DNA of 64,000 bases from Poa pratensis (lineage: Eukaryota > Streptophyta > Magnoliopsida > Poales > Poaceae). Below the pieces are notes generated by a model. The model worked only from the letters and a program-made list of their open reading frames with translations. It made no database searches and was not told the origin of the DNA. Positions 44,560 to 56,130 of this stretch are shown in pieces. The DNA lies in assembly GCA_947311845.1 (NCBI GenBank), contig CAMZMU010000034.1, forward strand, positions 89,030,407 through 89,094,406. Direction: 5' to 3'. How positions within the stretch are numbered: position 1 is the first letter of the stretch; every line of letters starts with the position of its first letter. Both the position numbers and the translations under genes were made by a program.

Positions 44560-45834
44560 GGCAATCCTTTAGCACAACAACATATACTTCAGGCGTTGCA
44601 CAGTAGTGGCATTGGAGGCCACTCTGGAACTTTGGCCACCTATCAGCGTATCAAGAAGCTGTTCATCTGGCCTAATCTCAAGCAATCCATCAAGGACTAT
44701 GTTCAGACTTGTGACATTTGTCAACGTGCTAAAGCTGAGCACACCAAATTACCAGGGCTGCTTCAACCACTGCCAGTTCCACCTGAGGCTTGGCATACCA
44801 TCAGTCTGGATTTCGTTGAAGGGCTAAGTCTAATGGCCATGATGTGATTCTCGTTGTGGTTGACAAATTAACTAAATATGGGCACTTCATTCCGTTAAAA
44901 CATCCATATACGGCCTTGCAAGTGGCGCAAGTAATGGTCGACAACATTTATAAGCTTCATGGGATGCCTCAGTGCATTATCTCGGATCGTGACAAGGTTT
45001 CACAAGTAACATCTGGCAGGAGCTTTTTTGCCTCACTGACACACAGTTAATGATGAGTTCAACGTACCATCCGCAGACGGACGGCCAGACTGAACGGCTA
45101 AACCAATGTCTGGACAATTTTCTCAGGTGCACTGTCCATGCCTGCCCGACAAAGTGGTTTCGATGGCTACCTCTCGCCGAGTTCTGGTATAATACTGCAC
45201 ATCATTCGGCCCTGGGAAAAGCGCCATTTGAAGCTTTATATGGTCATCCTCCTCGTCATTTCGGCATCTCGACTTCAGCAGCTTGCACGGTACCCGACTT
45301 GGACTTCTGGTTGCAAGAGCGAGAGGTCATGACCTCATTGCTCCGCCAACACCTAATGCGAGCTCAAGACACATGAAAAAGCAGGCTGATAAGCATCGAC
45401 ATGAAAGATCCTTCGAGGTGGGAAACATGGTGTTTCTCAAGTTGCAACCATATGTCCAGACTTCCTTAGCTCCACGCAGCAGTCACAAACTGGCATTCAA
45501 GTTTTTCGGGTCGTACAAGGTGTTGGAAAAGATTGGAGCTGTTGCATACAAACTGGATCTGCCTTCGTCCAGCAAAATACATAACGTGGTTCATGTCTCA
45601 CAGCTGAAGCGTCAACTGCCAGCAACACAAAAGGTGAGTGATGATATTGCTCTTCTTTGTCTCGACGAATTTGCAGTGCTTCATCCGATGGCGATACTGG
45701 CTCGGCGCAAGATTCAGCACAGTGGCGCTCAAGTTCATTGGGTACTGGTTCGCTGGAACGGTCTTCCTCCATCTTCAGTGACATGGGAAGATGCATCAGT
45801 GATAGCCAGCAAGTTTCCTCTTACACTGGCTTAG
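44560..45834 (+). pseudogene. gypsy integrase with chromodomain-like C-terminus
   Basis: The HHCC zinc-binding region (HSSGIGGHSGTLATYQRIKK, VQTCDICQRAK) and catalytic-core pieces (WHTISLDFVEG, LHGMPQCIISDRDKV, STYHPQTDGQTERLN) lie in three frames. The DDE core is broken by shifts near 44840 and 45000. The last frame (to the TAG at 45832-45834) has VVHVSQLKRQLP and VLVRWNGLPPSSVTWED, the chromodomain-like end of chromoviruses. Confidence 0.88.
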
Positions 45835-45863
45835 GGTCAAGCCAGTACTCAAGCGGGAGGGAA

Positions 45864-46089
45864 TGTCACGACCCAGCCCAGCATCGCCAGGCCCAAGGGC
45901 CAACACAAGCCCAAGACCACTGCGTCGTCGTCGCGCCTACTTCATACAGGCACCTTCCTCTGTGGAGGGTTGAACAAGTTAGACTACTGTTCCCCTTTCC
46001 TCTCAGAGGAAACCCCAGGATCGATCCGATCCTTGTATCCATGACTGTGTAATCGAGATATTGTGAGATAGACACTACTGTGCGTAACA
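45864..46089 (+). repeat. 3' LTR of the gypsy element, 226 bp
   Basis: A polypurine tract AAGCGGGAGGGAA (45851-45863) is followed by TGTCACGACCC. The LTR ends ACTGTGCGTAACA at 46089. CCTAG at 46090-46094 would be the target duplication copy. No 5' partner exists in the window, so similarity between LTRs cannot be used for dating. Confidence 0.75.
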
Positions 46090-46185
46090 CCTAGTCCCCA
46101 CCCACTCCCTGCCGAGCCGAGCCCGACCAGGCACCAGCCGCCACAGCGCCGGAACGGACGTGCCTCGTGGCTGTCGCCACTGTGC

Positions 46186-46425
46186 CGGAGACGAAGGCGA
46201 CGAGCCATGCGCTCCGCCTGGAAGCAGCCCGCCGCCGCCACCGCCAACGGCTTCGCCCGGCCGACGCGCCGTCCTCGCTGCCCGCAGTCAAGGACGCCGA
46301 CCACTGGCCCGCGCTCGCCGACGCCGCCAAGACCAAGCCCCGGTCGTCCCCGCCTCCGACTTCCCCAAGCCGCCGCCGCCGCTCGATCCCTCCTCCTCTC
46401 ACGCCGCCGCCGCCTCGGCTGCCAC
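46186..46425 (+). pseudogene. LARP1-like gene fragment
   Basis: Three frames carry pieces that join as in La-related protein 1 N-termini: RSAWKQPAAATANGFA in one frame, LPAVKDADHWPALADAAKTK in the next, and ASDFPKPPPPLD in the third. The La RNA-binding module is absent. Single-base indels separate the frames, so this is a decayed 5' fragment. The LARP1 identification rests on the SAWKxP...WPALADA pattern only. Confidence 0.45.
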
Positions 46426-46435
46426 TCTTCAATCT

Positions 46436-46600
46436 TCGGGATATTCAGGAATTCCCGATCCCGATCTCGAAATGTCGGGATCCCGAATTTTCGGGAAACG
46501 AATTTTTGAGTGATTTTTGGGATTTATTTCCTAAATCCCGAACTATTTTTTTCCCGATTTTCCCGTCCCGAAATTTCGGGAAATCACGAACGCCCACCCA
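46436..46600. repeat. dense TCCCGA/TCGGGA palindrome cluster
   Basis: About a dozen CCCGA or TCGGG blocks within 165 bp, e.g. TCCCGATCCCGATCTCGAAA, GTCGGGATCCCGAATTTTCG and CCCGTCCCGAAATTTCGGGA. They give several overlapping hairpins. It is unlike the flanking GC-rich gene fragment. Confidence 0.7.
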
Positions 46601-47420
46601 GTCGGCACACACTTCGTTTCGTTTCAAGGCGTACGTGCCGCGGTTTCAAGCGGCTGGCGCGAAGACGAAGGAGTCTCCTTCTCATCGTCGTCTCCGTGGC
46701 GGCTAGCCGGGCATGCGTGCCTGAGCGCGCTTGCGTTGCGTGCATGAGCTCGCTCGGGGTCGGACGCGGTGGCAGAACGTTGTGAGTGCATCGGGAAGAA
46801 GCAAGGCCACGGCGGGCGAGGGATGGCCGCGGTCCTGTCCAACCAATCCATGAGCTGGACTTCCCGGATCAGACGGTGCGCCCTTGGCCTAGCCTAGCCT
46901 GACACTGACACTGACCAATCGATCGAGCTGCTGCTTGGGAGCACTCTCCTCCGATCGAGTCTCTGAGTCTGACTCACACCACCGTCCATCGCACATTCAC
47001 GCAGCCCATTTTATTCTTCTTCCTCAGGTTTGTTGCTTTGGTTCCACGGCACGCAAATCTGATCATAGGATGGTCCCGAGTTTCACAGCTCGGCTGCCGG
47101 AGACGTAGGATGGATCGGAACCATGGACAAGAATACAAGATGAAATATTTCGCTGCCTATGTTTTTTTATGAGCTTCGCTGTCTCTGTATATGTTAGCCC
47201 AACGAAAGGCCCAAGGCCCGGGATACTTTGCAAGCCCAATAAGCGAGTACTAGGAGAAGACGACCCCCAACTGATTGTGCGTGGGAGGTGGAAGCACTAA
47301 GTAAGCCAAGGCAGAGCTAAGGTAATTCTGGCTTGGATCACGGATCGGCGACAACTTTTTTCGCGCCCTCAACTACCATCTTCACGTAGTTCATCGTCCT
47401 CTCCAAGCACGCGTCTCGTG
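46601..47420. other. intergenic, no gene seen
   Basis: Short frames only. CCTCAGGTTTGTTGC near 47025 resembles a splice site, but no adjacent coding exon was found. Confidence 0.45.
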
Positions 47421-47423
47421 TAA

Positions 47424-48364
47424 GGGCATCTCCAGCCGTTGTGCGCCCCAGGCCAAAATCCGGCGCTATTTTGGGCCGCCTGGGGGCAACGGCGCTATTT
47501 CACGCGCTGGGGGCGACGTTTTCCCAGCCGCACCCCACCCAACACGAGCAGATGAAAAAGTACCCGAGGAACTGCACTTCGTGCTGCAGTGCACCTCGCC
47601 GGCGCTGAAGAGAGAGTCATCGGACCAGCTCTTCTCCTCCTCCCTTGGCACCTCGCTGGCGCCGCCTTTCCCACTCAAGCAGCCGCCGGCCGCACGCCCG
47701 TCGTCGCAGCTCTGCGACTGGCCGAGGAGCTTCACACTGCCGGCGAGGATGGACAGCGCCCAGAGCACAAGAGGAGCTTCACGCTGCCGGCGAGGATGGA
47801 CTCGGCCACCTCGCGTCCCCGTCCTGTCGGGCTCGACGGGGCCAGCGCCGCAAGTAAGCGGGGGCGAAGCAGGAGGGAGCCGCGCGGGCAGCAGGTGGCC
47901 AGGGCGCAACGGACAGGAGGTGGAGGGGACCATCAGACGAAGGTGGGGCCACGCCGGGCAGGAGGTGAAGGGGCCCGTCGTCGGCGATGGGCTATGGTGG
48001 TGTGCAGGGGGCAGCCGGCGGCGGTGGACCGCGGTGGCGCATCGGGGGCGGCCGGCGGTGGACTGCGGTGGCTAGCAAGGAATCGGGAAGCGAGGGAGAG
48101 AGGAAAGTGGGAAGGAGAGAGAAAAGTGGGGAAGGAGAGAGGAGAGAGGAAAGTGGGCGATACGTGGTGGCAATTAATTGGGCAATCGTTGCCTCCGGCG
48201 CCCCCAGGCCAACCCGGCGCGCTGGGTTTGGGCTGGGTGCGCCGACGCTAAATTTTGTCCATCCGGCGCTAAATGAGGTCCTGGGGGCACGACTGGGAGT
48301 TTTTTGCACTTTTCGTACCGCCGGCGCCAAAAAAGGGTCCTGGGGGGACGGCTGGAGATGCCCT
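47424..48364. mobile_element. PIF/Harbinger-type element, 941 bp
   Basis: Termini GGGCATCTCCAGCCG and CGGCTGGAGATGCCC are perfect inverted repeats flanked by TAA (47421-47423 and 48365-48367). Inner blocks GGGCGCACA-type and GGCGCTATTT/AAATTTAGCG-type also mirror. The interior is GC-rich with a short internal duplication (CTTCACxCTGCCGGCGAGGA at about 47730 and 47780). No transposase is present. Confidence 0.93.
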
Positions 48365-48367
48365 AAT

Positions 48368-48729
48368 TCCACCAAATTGTACTCCGTATTTGCTGAATAT
48401 ATTGTCTGTCTCTCTCGGTAAGGACGTTCGATTGAATTGGCTAGTGCATCAATTCAGTACCGTACATGAACTAGGATGTCTCGGAAGTACCGTTTCCCCA
48501 CCACGTGTTAATCGCGGCTAGAATCCACCTATTTTTTCTCGATTACGTGGATGACTACAATGAAAATTGAGATTCACAAGCAGCAGCAGGCTCTCAGAGC
48601 ATATAATTGTTGCTGGAACTCTATTGCTATTTCACAACGCTTTATCGATTGGTTACCAACGGATTTATATGCATTGCATTCTTCCCTTGCAACGCCCAAA
48701 AACGCAACTGACGAGGTGTTAACTCATCA
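48368..48729. other. intergenic, no gene seen
   Basis: Spacer between the Harbinger element and the solo LTR. Confidence 0.5.
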
Positions 48730-49130
48730 AATCCCATGGTTAGGCACCTAGGTTGAGATCGAGAGAGATTTGGTAGCGCTGGTAGTAACTGCGGCTGACA
48801 AGCGAGGTTTTACCCAGGTTCAGGCCCCCGGAGGGTAATACCCTACTTCCTGCTTGTCTGATTATTGATGGTTGTGAACAAGGGAGCTACAATGAAGTTC
48901 CAGCGAGATGTCGATCTCGTTGGGTTTTGGTGGCTATGGTATTACGTGACCTAGATCGGCGGCCCTCCCAGCCTTTATATAGGAGGCTGGGTCTCGGGGA
49001 TTCGCAACCGACCAGGTTTACACGTAAGGTAAGTCTAAACCGACCTAATCTACGCTTGACTTGGAGGGTACTCCTTCTTTATGGGCCTTGGTCTTGATCC
49101 TCTAGTGGGCCTTCACACACGGGCCCAACA
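48730..49130 (-). mobile_element. solo LTR-like fragment, antisense
   Basis: The right border reads GGGCCCAACA (LTR start TGTTGGGCCC on the minus strand). It contains TTACCCAGGTTCAGGCCCCC and CCTTTATATAGGAGGCTGGG (a TATA region on either strand), text common in Triticeae LTRs. No internal domain is attached. The left border is uncertain and no target duplication was confirmed. Confidence 0.65.
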
Positions 49131-49963
49131 CTGTACGTGCACCGGGTATATTCAAGGTAGAGCACCCGAAGGGTAGGTCCACATCAGCAACACATTTTAA
49201 TCCGTTGCTATGGGTTCTAGAAATACTTATATGGCCATTTAGATACTGATGAATGTGCGAATAGTTGGTATGGAGTACGGCTCCACGGAGCCCTGTTTTA
49301 ACTTTTTTGAAAACGTTTCTTAAAAATCGAAAGAAAATGACTGGATGTAGCAACTTTATGCACTTTAAGCATGCAAGATTGTAATGTCAAATGCCTCTTA
49401 TTTTAGGCTAAAAAAATATAAATCCAACAATTTCTGAGGAAAACAAAAGTTGCACTATTCACGCCTAAGATCTGCATGTTTGTTATTTTTGTTGAGTCTA
49501 GAATACAAGGTATTTTGCATCAAAAATTTACACACCTGCAGTGCATAGTATTGACTACATCATGATTTTTTTTGGAGCTTCAAAACTGAAAATTTTAAAT
49601 ACAAGAAAAAAGGGGCTACCTAGAGCCTAGGAGCCAAATCACTGTACTCATGAATGTGCTGCAATAGGACGGGTCCTCTTGTAGTGTTGTTTGGAACATA
49701 GTCTCTGCATGGTTTCGTTTCGTTGAAATAAAACCGTGGAGAAAATCCATGTGAATTATAAAGGTGAAAGGTTTAGGTAAGAGCAGTGAAACAAAATTCG
49801 TCGAAATTTTGGATGTGTTTTAATAAACAAACGATTATCGTTAAGGGCAGAGAAAGTACATAATATCGACCGAAACTTGAATAAATCCACGACATAACAA
49901 TTAGAAGGGAAGTAAATCATGCATGCATGTTCCTTGCATAAACTCACTTGTAGTGTGACATAA
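49131..49963. other. intergenic, no gene seen
   Basis: AT-rich spacer up to the retroposon target duplication. Confidence 0.5.
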
Positions 49964-49979
49964 ACTCGTGAGTAGATAG

Positions 49980-50630
49980 CGTGGTATGTACGTACCCCTT
50001 CGTAACATAGCTCCAGGAAAGGCGATCTGAGGGTTTCCCTGCCTCCTGCCGGTGGCGCCGCCGATCGACCTCGTCTCCGTAGCCTTAGTGCCATGGTGGC
50101 GCGGTGGATCCCGGTCATAGCCGGCGGGAGGGCTCTGTTCTCACTTGTTTTTTTGTGCTTGGTTAGGGTTTGTGTCCTAATCAAGGAGATGAGGCGGCGG
50201 CTACTCCTTGAAGATGGAATAAGGTCCTCCCCGCCAAGTCTCCGTTCTAGCGATACTTCTAGCGTCGTCGTAGGGCGTGTGGAGGTGTGTCTCCGGCTGA
50301 TCTTGCGAGATTCGGTCGGTGGTTGTGTTTGGTGGATCCGTTTGGATCCGATCTTTGTTCGTCTTCGTTCGTGTGTATACAAATTGGATCCTTCTGATCT
50401 ATACACTTCATCAGCGACGGTCGACGACTTCCCGACTGTCTACTACAACAAGGTTTGCCCAGCTCTGCTGATGGAGGGGTGATGACAGCGGCGCACCTTC
50501 GGCTCCGCTCTAGTGCTTGTAGTCGTCGCTAGGTGGTCTTCGGATCTGGATGTAATTTTTGTTGCTTCTAGATTTCTTTGTACTCTCTTGACAGTTGATG
50601 AATAGATTGGAAGTTTCTCGCAAAAAAAAA
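49980..50630 (+). mobile_element. LINE-derived retroposon, 651 bp, poly(A), 16-bp target duplication
   Basis: ACTCGTGAGTAGATAG (49964-49979) and ACTCGTGTGTAGATAG (50631-50646) flank it with one mismatch. The right end is TTGGAAGTTTCTCGC plus A9, a grass LINE 3' end. The left part is a GC-rich LINE 5'-UTR-like leader (AGGGTTTCCCTGCCTCCTGC). The 129-codon frame at 50093 has no RT or knuckle motif, so it is a non-autonomous, internally deleted derivative. Confidence 0.85.
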
Positions 50631-50649
50631 ACTCGTGTGTAGATAGTTG

Positions 50650-51246
50650 TTTGTTAGGTTTGGAGTTCGGCTCTTCATCAGCGCGTTTATTTTTTCAAAA
50701 AATAAGTCGTATCGCGGATCTATGATTTTTTGAAAAGATTCTATGAAATTTGGTAACATTTATCGAAATTCACGGATCTTTGTCATTGTCATGTTTTTTT
50801 CTAGAGCAAAGGGGATAACCCCCGATTTCATTAACTAAACCATTGTCATTGTCATGTGCGAAAAATAACACGAGAACACGGAACCCCGGGTAGGGGGAGA
50901 GGGAGAATAAAACACGGAGTCCAGGGTAGAGCTTCATCTGAGCATCTCATGCTTTGTGCGTGCGTGGAGATGGAGGCATGAAGTATCTGTACATCGAATA
51001 CTCAGCAATGCATACGTTGTCCTTTGTATCCAAGTATTTTATTAGGTACGATGTGTAAGCAACGTGTACCTTTTGATGATTCGTTTCCGAAAGAAGAAGC
51101 CTGCGGGCACTCAATCTCCCCTGATATGGTGATCCGCTGAACAAAAGCAGCACAAGCCGATGTATGGACCTGAATATGCAGTGTGCATATATATGTACAC
51201 AGCGCCCTCCGCCGCCGCGTGCTGTGCTCCCTAGCTCCCCGGAGTC
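50650..51246. other. upstream region of the PGG gene
   Basis: No gene. A TGCATATATATG stretch at about 51184 could act as a TATA box for the gene whose ATG is at 51247, although it would place the start very close to the ATG. Confidence 0.4.
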
Positions 51247-54127
51247 ATGGCGACGGTTGAGCACCAGGAGAAGAAGCAGACAGAAGACATCGAGTTCCTA
51301 TGGAAATGGCGCAAGTACCTGCTGCTGCTCGCCACGCTGGTGGCCAGCGTCACCTACGCGGCCGGCCTCAACCCGCCTGGCGGCGTGAGGTCCGCGGAGG
51401 GAGGCAACAACGCCCGAGGGCAGCACACCGGTACTGTCGAGCACTCGCGTGCGTACCCAAACCGCGTCGGCGGCGGCGTCGACCCGCCGCTGCCCCCGGC
51501 GGTGTACCCGAACCGCGTCGGCGACCCGGTGCTCGTGTCCACCTACTCGCGCCGTTACACTGCCTTCTTCTACTGCAACGCCGCCGCCTTCGTCGCGTCC
51601 CTGGTCGTCATCATGTTCCTGCTGGACCGCCGCACCAGCAACAACCCGGCCGGCCTCACGGTGCTCCGCTCCGCCATGCTGCTCGACCTGCTCGCCCTCA
51701 TGGCCGCCTTCGCCGCCGGGAGCTGCCGCGACGTGGCCGCCTCCATCTACGTCTCAGCCCTCTTCGCCCTCGTCTTCGCCTACGTTGCGATCCAGGTCAG
51801 CATGGAAAGCAAACCAGCGGCGGACTCCTGTCCTTCGCCGGACGCAGTCGCAGAGGACACCCTCAAGCTCAAAGACCGGCGCAAGTTCATGCTGCTGCTC
51901 GCCGCCTTCGCGACGCCGCTAACATACGGGGCAGGTTTGGTGCCACCGGGAGGCTTCTGGAGCCAGACAGAGCCCGGGCACCGCGCCGGCGCCCCGTTGT
52001 TGCACGATGGGCTCTTCAAGATCCGGTACGACGCCTTCTTCTACGCCAACGCCACCTCCTTCGTGGCGTCGCTCGCCATCATCATGATGCTCATGAGCAG
52101 GACGGTGAGCAACCGCCTCGCCACGTCGTACGCGCTGCCGGTGTGCGTCCTGGTAGAGCTACTCGGCCTCATGGCCGCCTTCGCCGCCGGTAGCTGCAGA
52201 TGGGTCACCACGACCGTGTACGTTGTCTGCCTCGTCGGCGTTGTGCTCCTATACATTGTGCTGCAGATGGCCATCGCGGTGTTCGCCATGGACAAGTTCA
52301 AGACATGGCACAGCAGGCTCGGTTGCATACTCACGCAGCTAGAACCAGCACACACGTAAGAATTAATTAACGTCACACCCGGCCAGTTATTTAGTGGAAT
52401 GTACACAATTGATCGAGCTAACTAATGTCACATGGATATATAGGAATCTGCCACAACAACAAGGACAAGGAGGAGGCGGCGCCGAAGGAGGAGGAGATTC
52501 AATGAGGATAATCGACATCGAAAATGGTCAGGTTGCAGAGAAGGTGGAAGAGTCCCGGGCGCTTCTGCTGCTGCTGGCCACGCTCGCGGCGACAGTGACC
52601 TACCAAGCAGGCATGAGCCCGCCGGGCGGCGTGTGGCCGGACGAGGACGACCAAGTTCACCTACATCACATTGCGGGGAGCCCGATTCTTTACGATATGC
52701 ACCCCAAGAGGTACATGGCTTTCTACCACTGCAACACGGCGGCGTTTGTGGCTTCGGTGATCATCATCATAATCGTTCAGAGCAAAGAGCTCAGCTCTCC
52801 CGCCGTCATCAGGCGCGCCGCGCTCAAGACGGCCATGATACTCGACCTGCTCGGCCTCATGGGTGCGTACGTCGCCGGGAGCTGCCAAGACACTGCATCC
52901 ACCATCTACGTCTGCTCCTTGGCCGTCGTCGTCGTCATCTACGCCATCGCCAAGGTTGGCGTACGCGTGCAAGGCTCGTGTACAGAACAAGCCGATGAAC
53001 CAGAACCAGCAGCTCGGATCCGACGACCTCAAGAAGAAGCTCGAGAGGAAACGCAAGTTCTTGCTGCAGCTCGCCATCCTCGCCGCCACCGTCACGTACC
53101 AGTCCGGACTGAACCCGCCGGGCGGGTTCTGGCAAGAGAGCAAGGGCGAAAGATCGCTCGCCGCCGGTGACCCGGTCCTTCTCGACTACTACGGGATCAG
53201 GTACCAGGCGTTCTTCTACTGCAACGCGACGGGGTTCATGGCGTCCGTCGCCGTCATCCTTCTGCTGGTGAACCAAATGCTGTACAAGCAGAGTATCCGG
53301 AGCCACGCGCTCCACGTGTGCGTCGTGGTTGGGCTGCTGGGCCTCATGGGCGCCTACGCCGCAGGCAGCTCCCGGCAACTGCGCACCTCCATCTATGTCT
53401 TCGCGCTCGTGGCCGCGGTGGTCGCGTCCCTCGTCCTTCAGATCCTATTCTTCGTGTTCGCCAACAGCCGTCATCTGTCGAAGCAGCCATGGCTTCCGCA
53501 ATGGCTCACGGAGCTTGTCAAGCCGCTGTCGTCTTTCCCGGGGTCGGCCGGCGAGAACAAAGCAGGCAAGGAGGTCTCCGAGCAGCACATCGAGAAGCAT
53601 AAAAAAGGCAAGTACCTGATGCTGCTCGGCATCCTCGCGGCGAGCGTACATACCAGGCGGGTCTTGCGCCTCCTGGCGGTACGTGGGGCGATGACGATGA
53701 TACTGCATCCTCGCTGTCTCCGTCGCCTTCCCCGTCGCCGTCGGCAGTCGCCGGCAACCCGATCCTGCTGGACAGCAGCCCGGCACGATACCAGGCCTTC
53801 TTCTACTGCAACGCCACGTCGTTCGTGGCCTCCATCGTGGTCATCCTGCTACTGCTGCAGCACACCGTGAAGAAGAACAAGAAGCGGCGCGGCGTGCCGC
53901 TGTGGGCGGTGCAGACCGCCGTTGTGCTGGACCTGCTCGGCCTCCTGGGCGCGTACGCCGCCGGGAGCTGCAGGGGTTGGGAGACGTCCGCTTACGTCAT
54001 CGCGCTCGTCGCCGCCGTGGGCGTCTTCATCACGATGTATGTGCTGGTGTCGCTGGGGATGAAACCAACGCTGGACAAGGCCAGGAAGCTCAACGACGAC
54101 TTGGGACGAAGCAACGATGACCGATGA
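51247..54127 (+). CDS. five-PGG-domain membrane protein, one intron, two compensating frameshifts
   Basis: PGG domains are four-helix membrane units, usually single and fused to ankyrin repeats in plants. Here five follow one another with no ankyrin part: about 51295-51800, 51870-52280, 52550-52960, 53040-53460 and 53610-54050. Each shows a helix ending in the signature (AGLNPPGGV, AGLVPPGGF, AGMSPPGGV, SGLNPPGGF, AGL.PPGG), then Y-x-AF-FYCNA, LDLLGLMGAYAAGSC and a last helix. Exon 1 ends at 52355; an intron (52356-52443, GTAAGA to ATATAG) restores the frame into exon 2 via TNLPQQQG. Exon 2 then shifts +1 near 52960-52980 (between units 3 and 4) and -1 near 53645 (start of unit 5, where SVTYQAGL is expected). 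The shifts cancel, so unit 5 ends normally at TGA 54125-54127. Without splicing, exon 1 reads to TAA 52357-52359 and gives a two-unit protein. Confidence 0.85.
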
Positions 54128-55990
54128 AGGCGATGATGAGACCAGCCGATACGAGAACGTACGTACGTGCCAATCCGTAACTAATTAACGACTTCTTGTT
54201 TACATTCCATCAGCACTTCATTGTGTGAGATTGTTTTCTTTTTTGAGTTGCAGCTTTGCTGATCGGCGTTGGAGTTTGGCTGCACCCTGTGTTTGTGTAG
54301 GCTGCAAATTCTGTTGTGGCTTTGGCATACGAACAACGAACTACCTTTTTAAATTTGATTCAATTCAATTGTTCAGCCGTTCGCTTTATTTTTGAATGTT
54401 GCTTTACATTTCTTATTCGAAAAGCTTGGTAATCTTGCAAAGCGGTTTCTTAATTACTTACACCCAAATCTCATACCCTAACATGGGGTAGTATATCTAA
54501 TACAGTAATACTTTATCGGGTTGAGTTTAAAATACTTCTTACTTGCACCCATATCACATATACTATCATCGGAAAGTATATGTAAGACTTTATCGGTTGA
54601 GTATGTTCATATACTAAGATAATTCAAATCGAGTTACATGAGCAAGTGGACACATAGTTTGTACTTTATTTTGAAATACCTTGATAATTCAAATCGAGTT
54701 ACATGAGCAAGTGGACACGTAGTTTGTACTTACAAGATCCGTACACTTGGAACACTAGTTCAATGCTAGAAAATGATAAACATGTCATGTCAACATGTTC
54801 TAAACTATGAAGCAAAATCAAATGAACAAAGAGGTGAAATCTTACATTGTCTTTAACTCCAACTAGGTAAATTTGGTGCGGCGACACGCCGCACCCGTGT
54901 TGTAAAAATGTAATTTGAAAATGTCGACATTTATAAATTGTGTAGATTTGAGAATTGTTGGTATGTCTTTTTTGTTATAGTGTCATTCTTCTACTAAGGT
55001 TTATGCGCAGATGTGAGTAAAACAACGTTGAGAACAATGAACAGTAGTCACGTAGCAAGTAGTTACTTTAATTATGCATGCATACGTTCGGAAAGGAGCA
55101 TCTGCCAAGTTGCTACTCGGCAGCTGGTTTAATTATTCATGGATAAGCAAGGAAAAAATAAGATAAAAGAAGCGTTCTAGTGGCTCGTTTACATAATAAG
55201 AAAATAACAACAACAAAAGACACATCTTAGCGTTTTTTGCACGAAATGCTTCACTATCTGCTGGTTGTAACTTCATATGTCATTCTTGGCTGTTGATGAA
55301 TGAACCTACTGGTACAGACATCTTGTCTGCAATAAATAATGAGCATGAATTATATTATGTTGTATGAGGATGCAGTAGTAGCTTAGATAGTGTATTGCAT
55401 TTACAATTTTACCTGATCAAGCTATGTCTGGTTACCGGTCTGAAATAGAGCTTTAGCTGGTCCTTTGCCACCACTGTTTGACCTGTAAGTAGAAAAAATA
55501 GTGGAGCGTTAATGCTGTTCATCGGACAGTGGCTATTCTTGGTTATAAAAGAATATATGCAACCAGAGGCAGCGATAAAATGAAAGAACAGGAAAAACTA
55601 TAGTACTGATCTGATCAGTGAGAGGAAGACTAATCATTCTGTAGTGCAAATCTATTTAGATGTTAACCAATGCACCTTGCTCCTGACAAACATCAACTCT
55701 TCCACATGGGGCATTTTTTCCATGGAGTTACTTCACCTACATAAAGATGGTCTTGTGAAAACATAAGATTATAGCAACCTAGAAGCCAAGAGTGTAGCTA
55801 CATCATACAATATTTAACCTAGAGACAAATGGGACAGGGGAAATTGAATGAAAAAAAATGAAACTGCACACTTTGATAGGGATAATGTAGATATTCAATC
55901 TTAACAGAGAAGCAGAGCACTCCCACTTAATTTCCAACTTATCTTTCACTCTAATCTGACCAAGATAGTAAAGCATTTCCAAGTAAGTTC
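54128..55990. other. PGG 3' flank and spacer, no gene seen
   Basis: AT-rich. It includes the tandem duplication listed separately. No exon or element border was recognised. Confidence 0.5.
54618..54731. repeat. tandem duplication, 65-bp period
   Basis: GATAATTCAAATCGAGTTAC followed by ATGAGCAAGTGGACACxTAG and TTTGTACTT occurs at 54618 and 54683, with one base difference. Confidence 0.93.
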
Positions 55991-56130
55991 CAATTGTTTC
56001 TAATTTTTCAGTCGTAAGGCGAAAACATTCCTGTAATAAAAAACTGGAGTACCAGTGCTGAATTATGATGCCTTCAACACGATACAGAAAATATAAAACA
56101 TATGAAATACACGAAAAGAAAAAGAAAAAA

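Larger units (their letters stand above)
42187..46089 (+). mobile_element. Ty3/gypsy retrotransposon, 5'-truncated and decayed
   Basis: Order gag zinc knuckle, protease, reverse transcriptase, RNase H, integrase with chromodomain-like end, polypurine tract, 3' LTR: the Ty3/gypsy order. No 5' LTR, PBS or gag N-terminus is present. Multiple frameshifts and stops break every domain, so it is inactive. It follows the LTR-like block with no clear border; the left limit is approximate. Confidence 0.92.

Noticed and set aside
51300..52193. 297-codon alternative frame over the PGG gene
   Set aside because: Shadow of the real frame in GC-rich DNA; His/Arg/Pro-rich with no domain.
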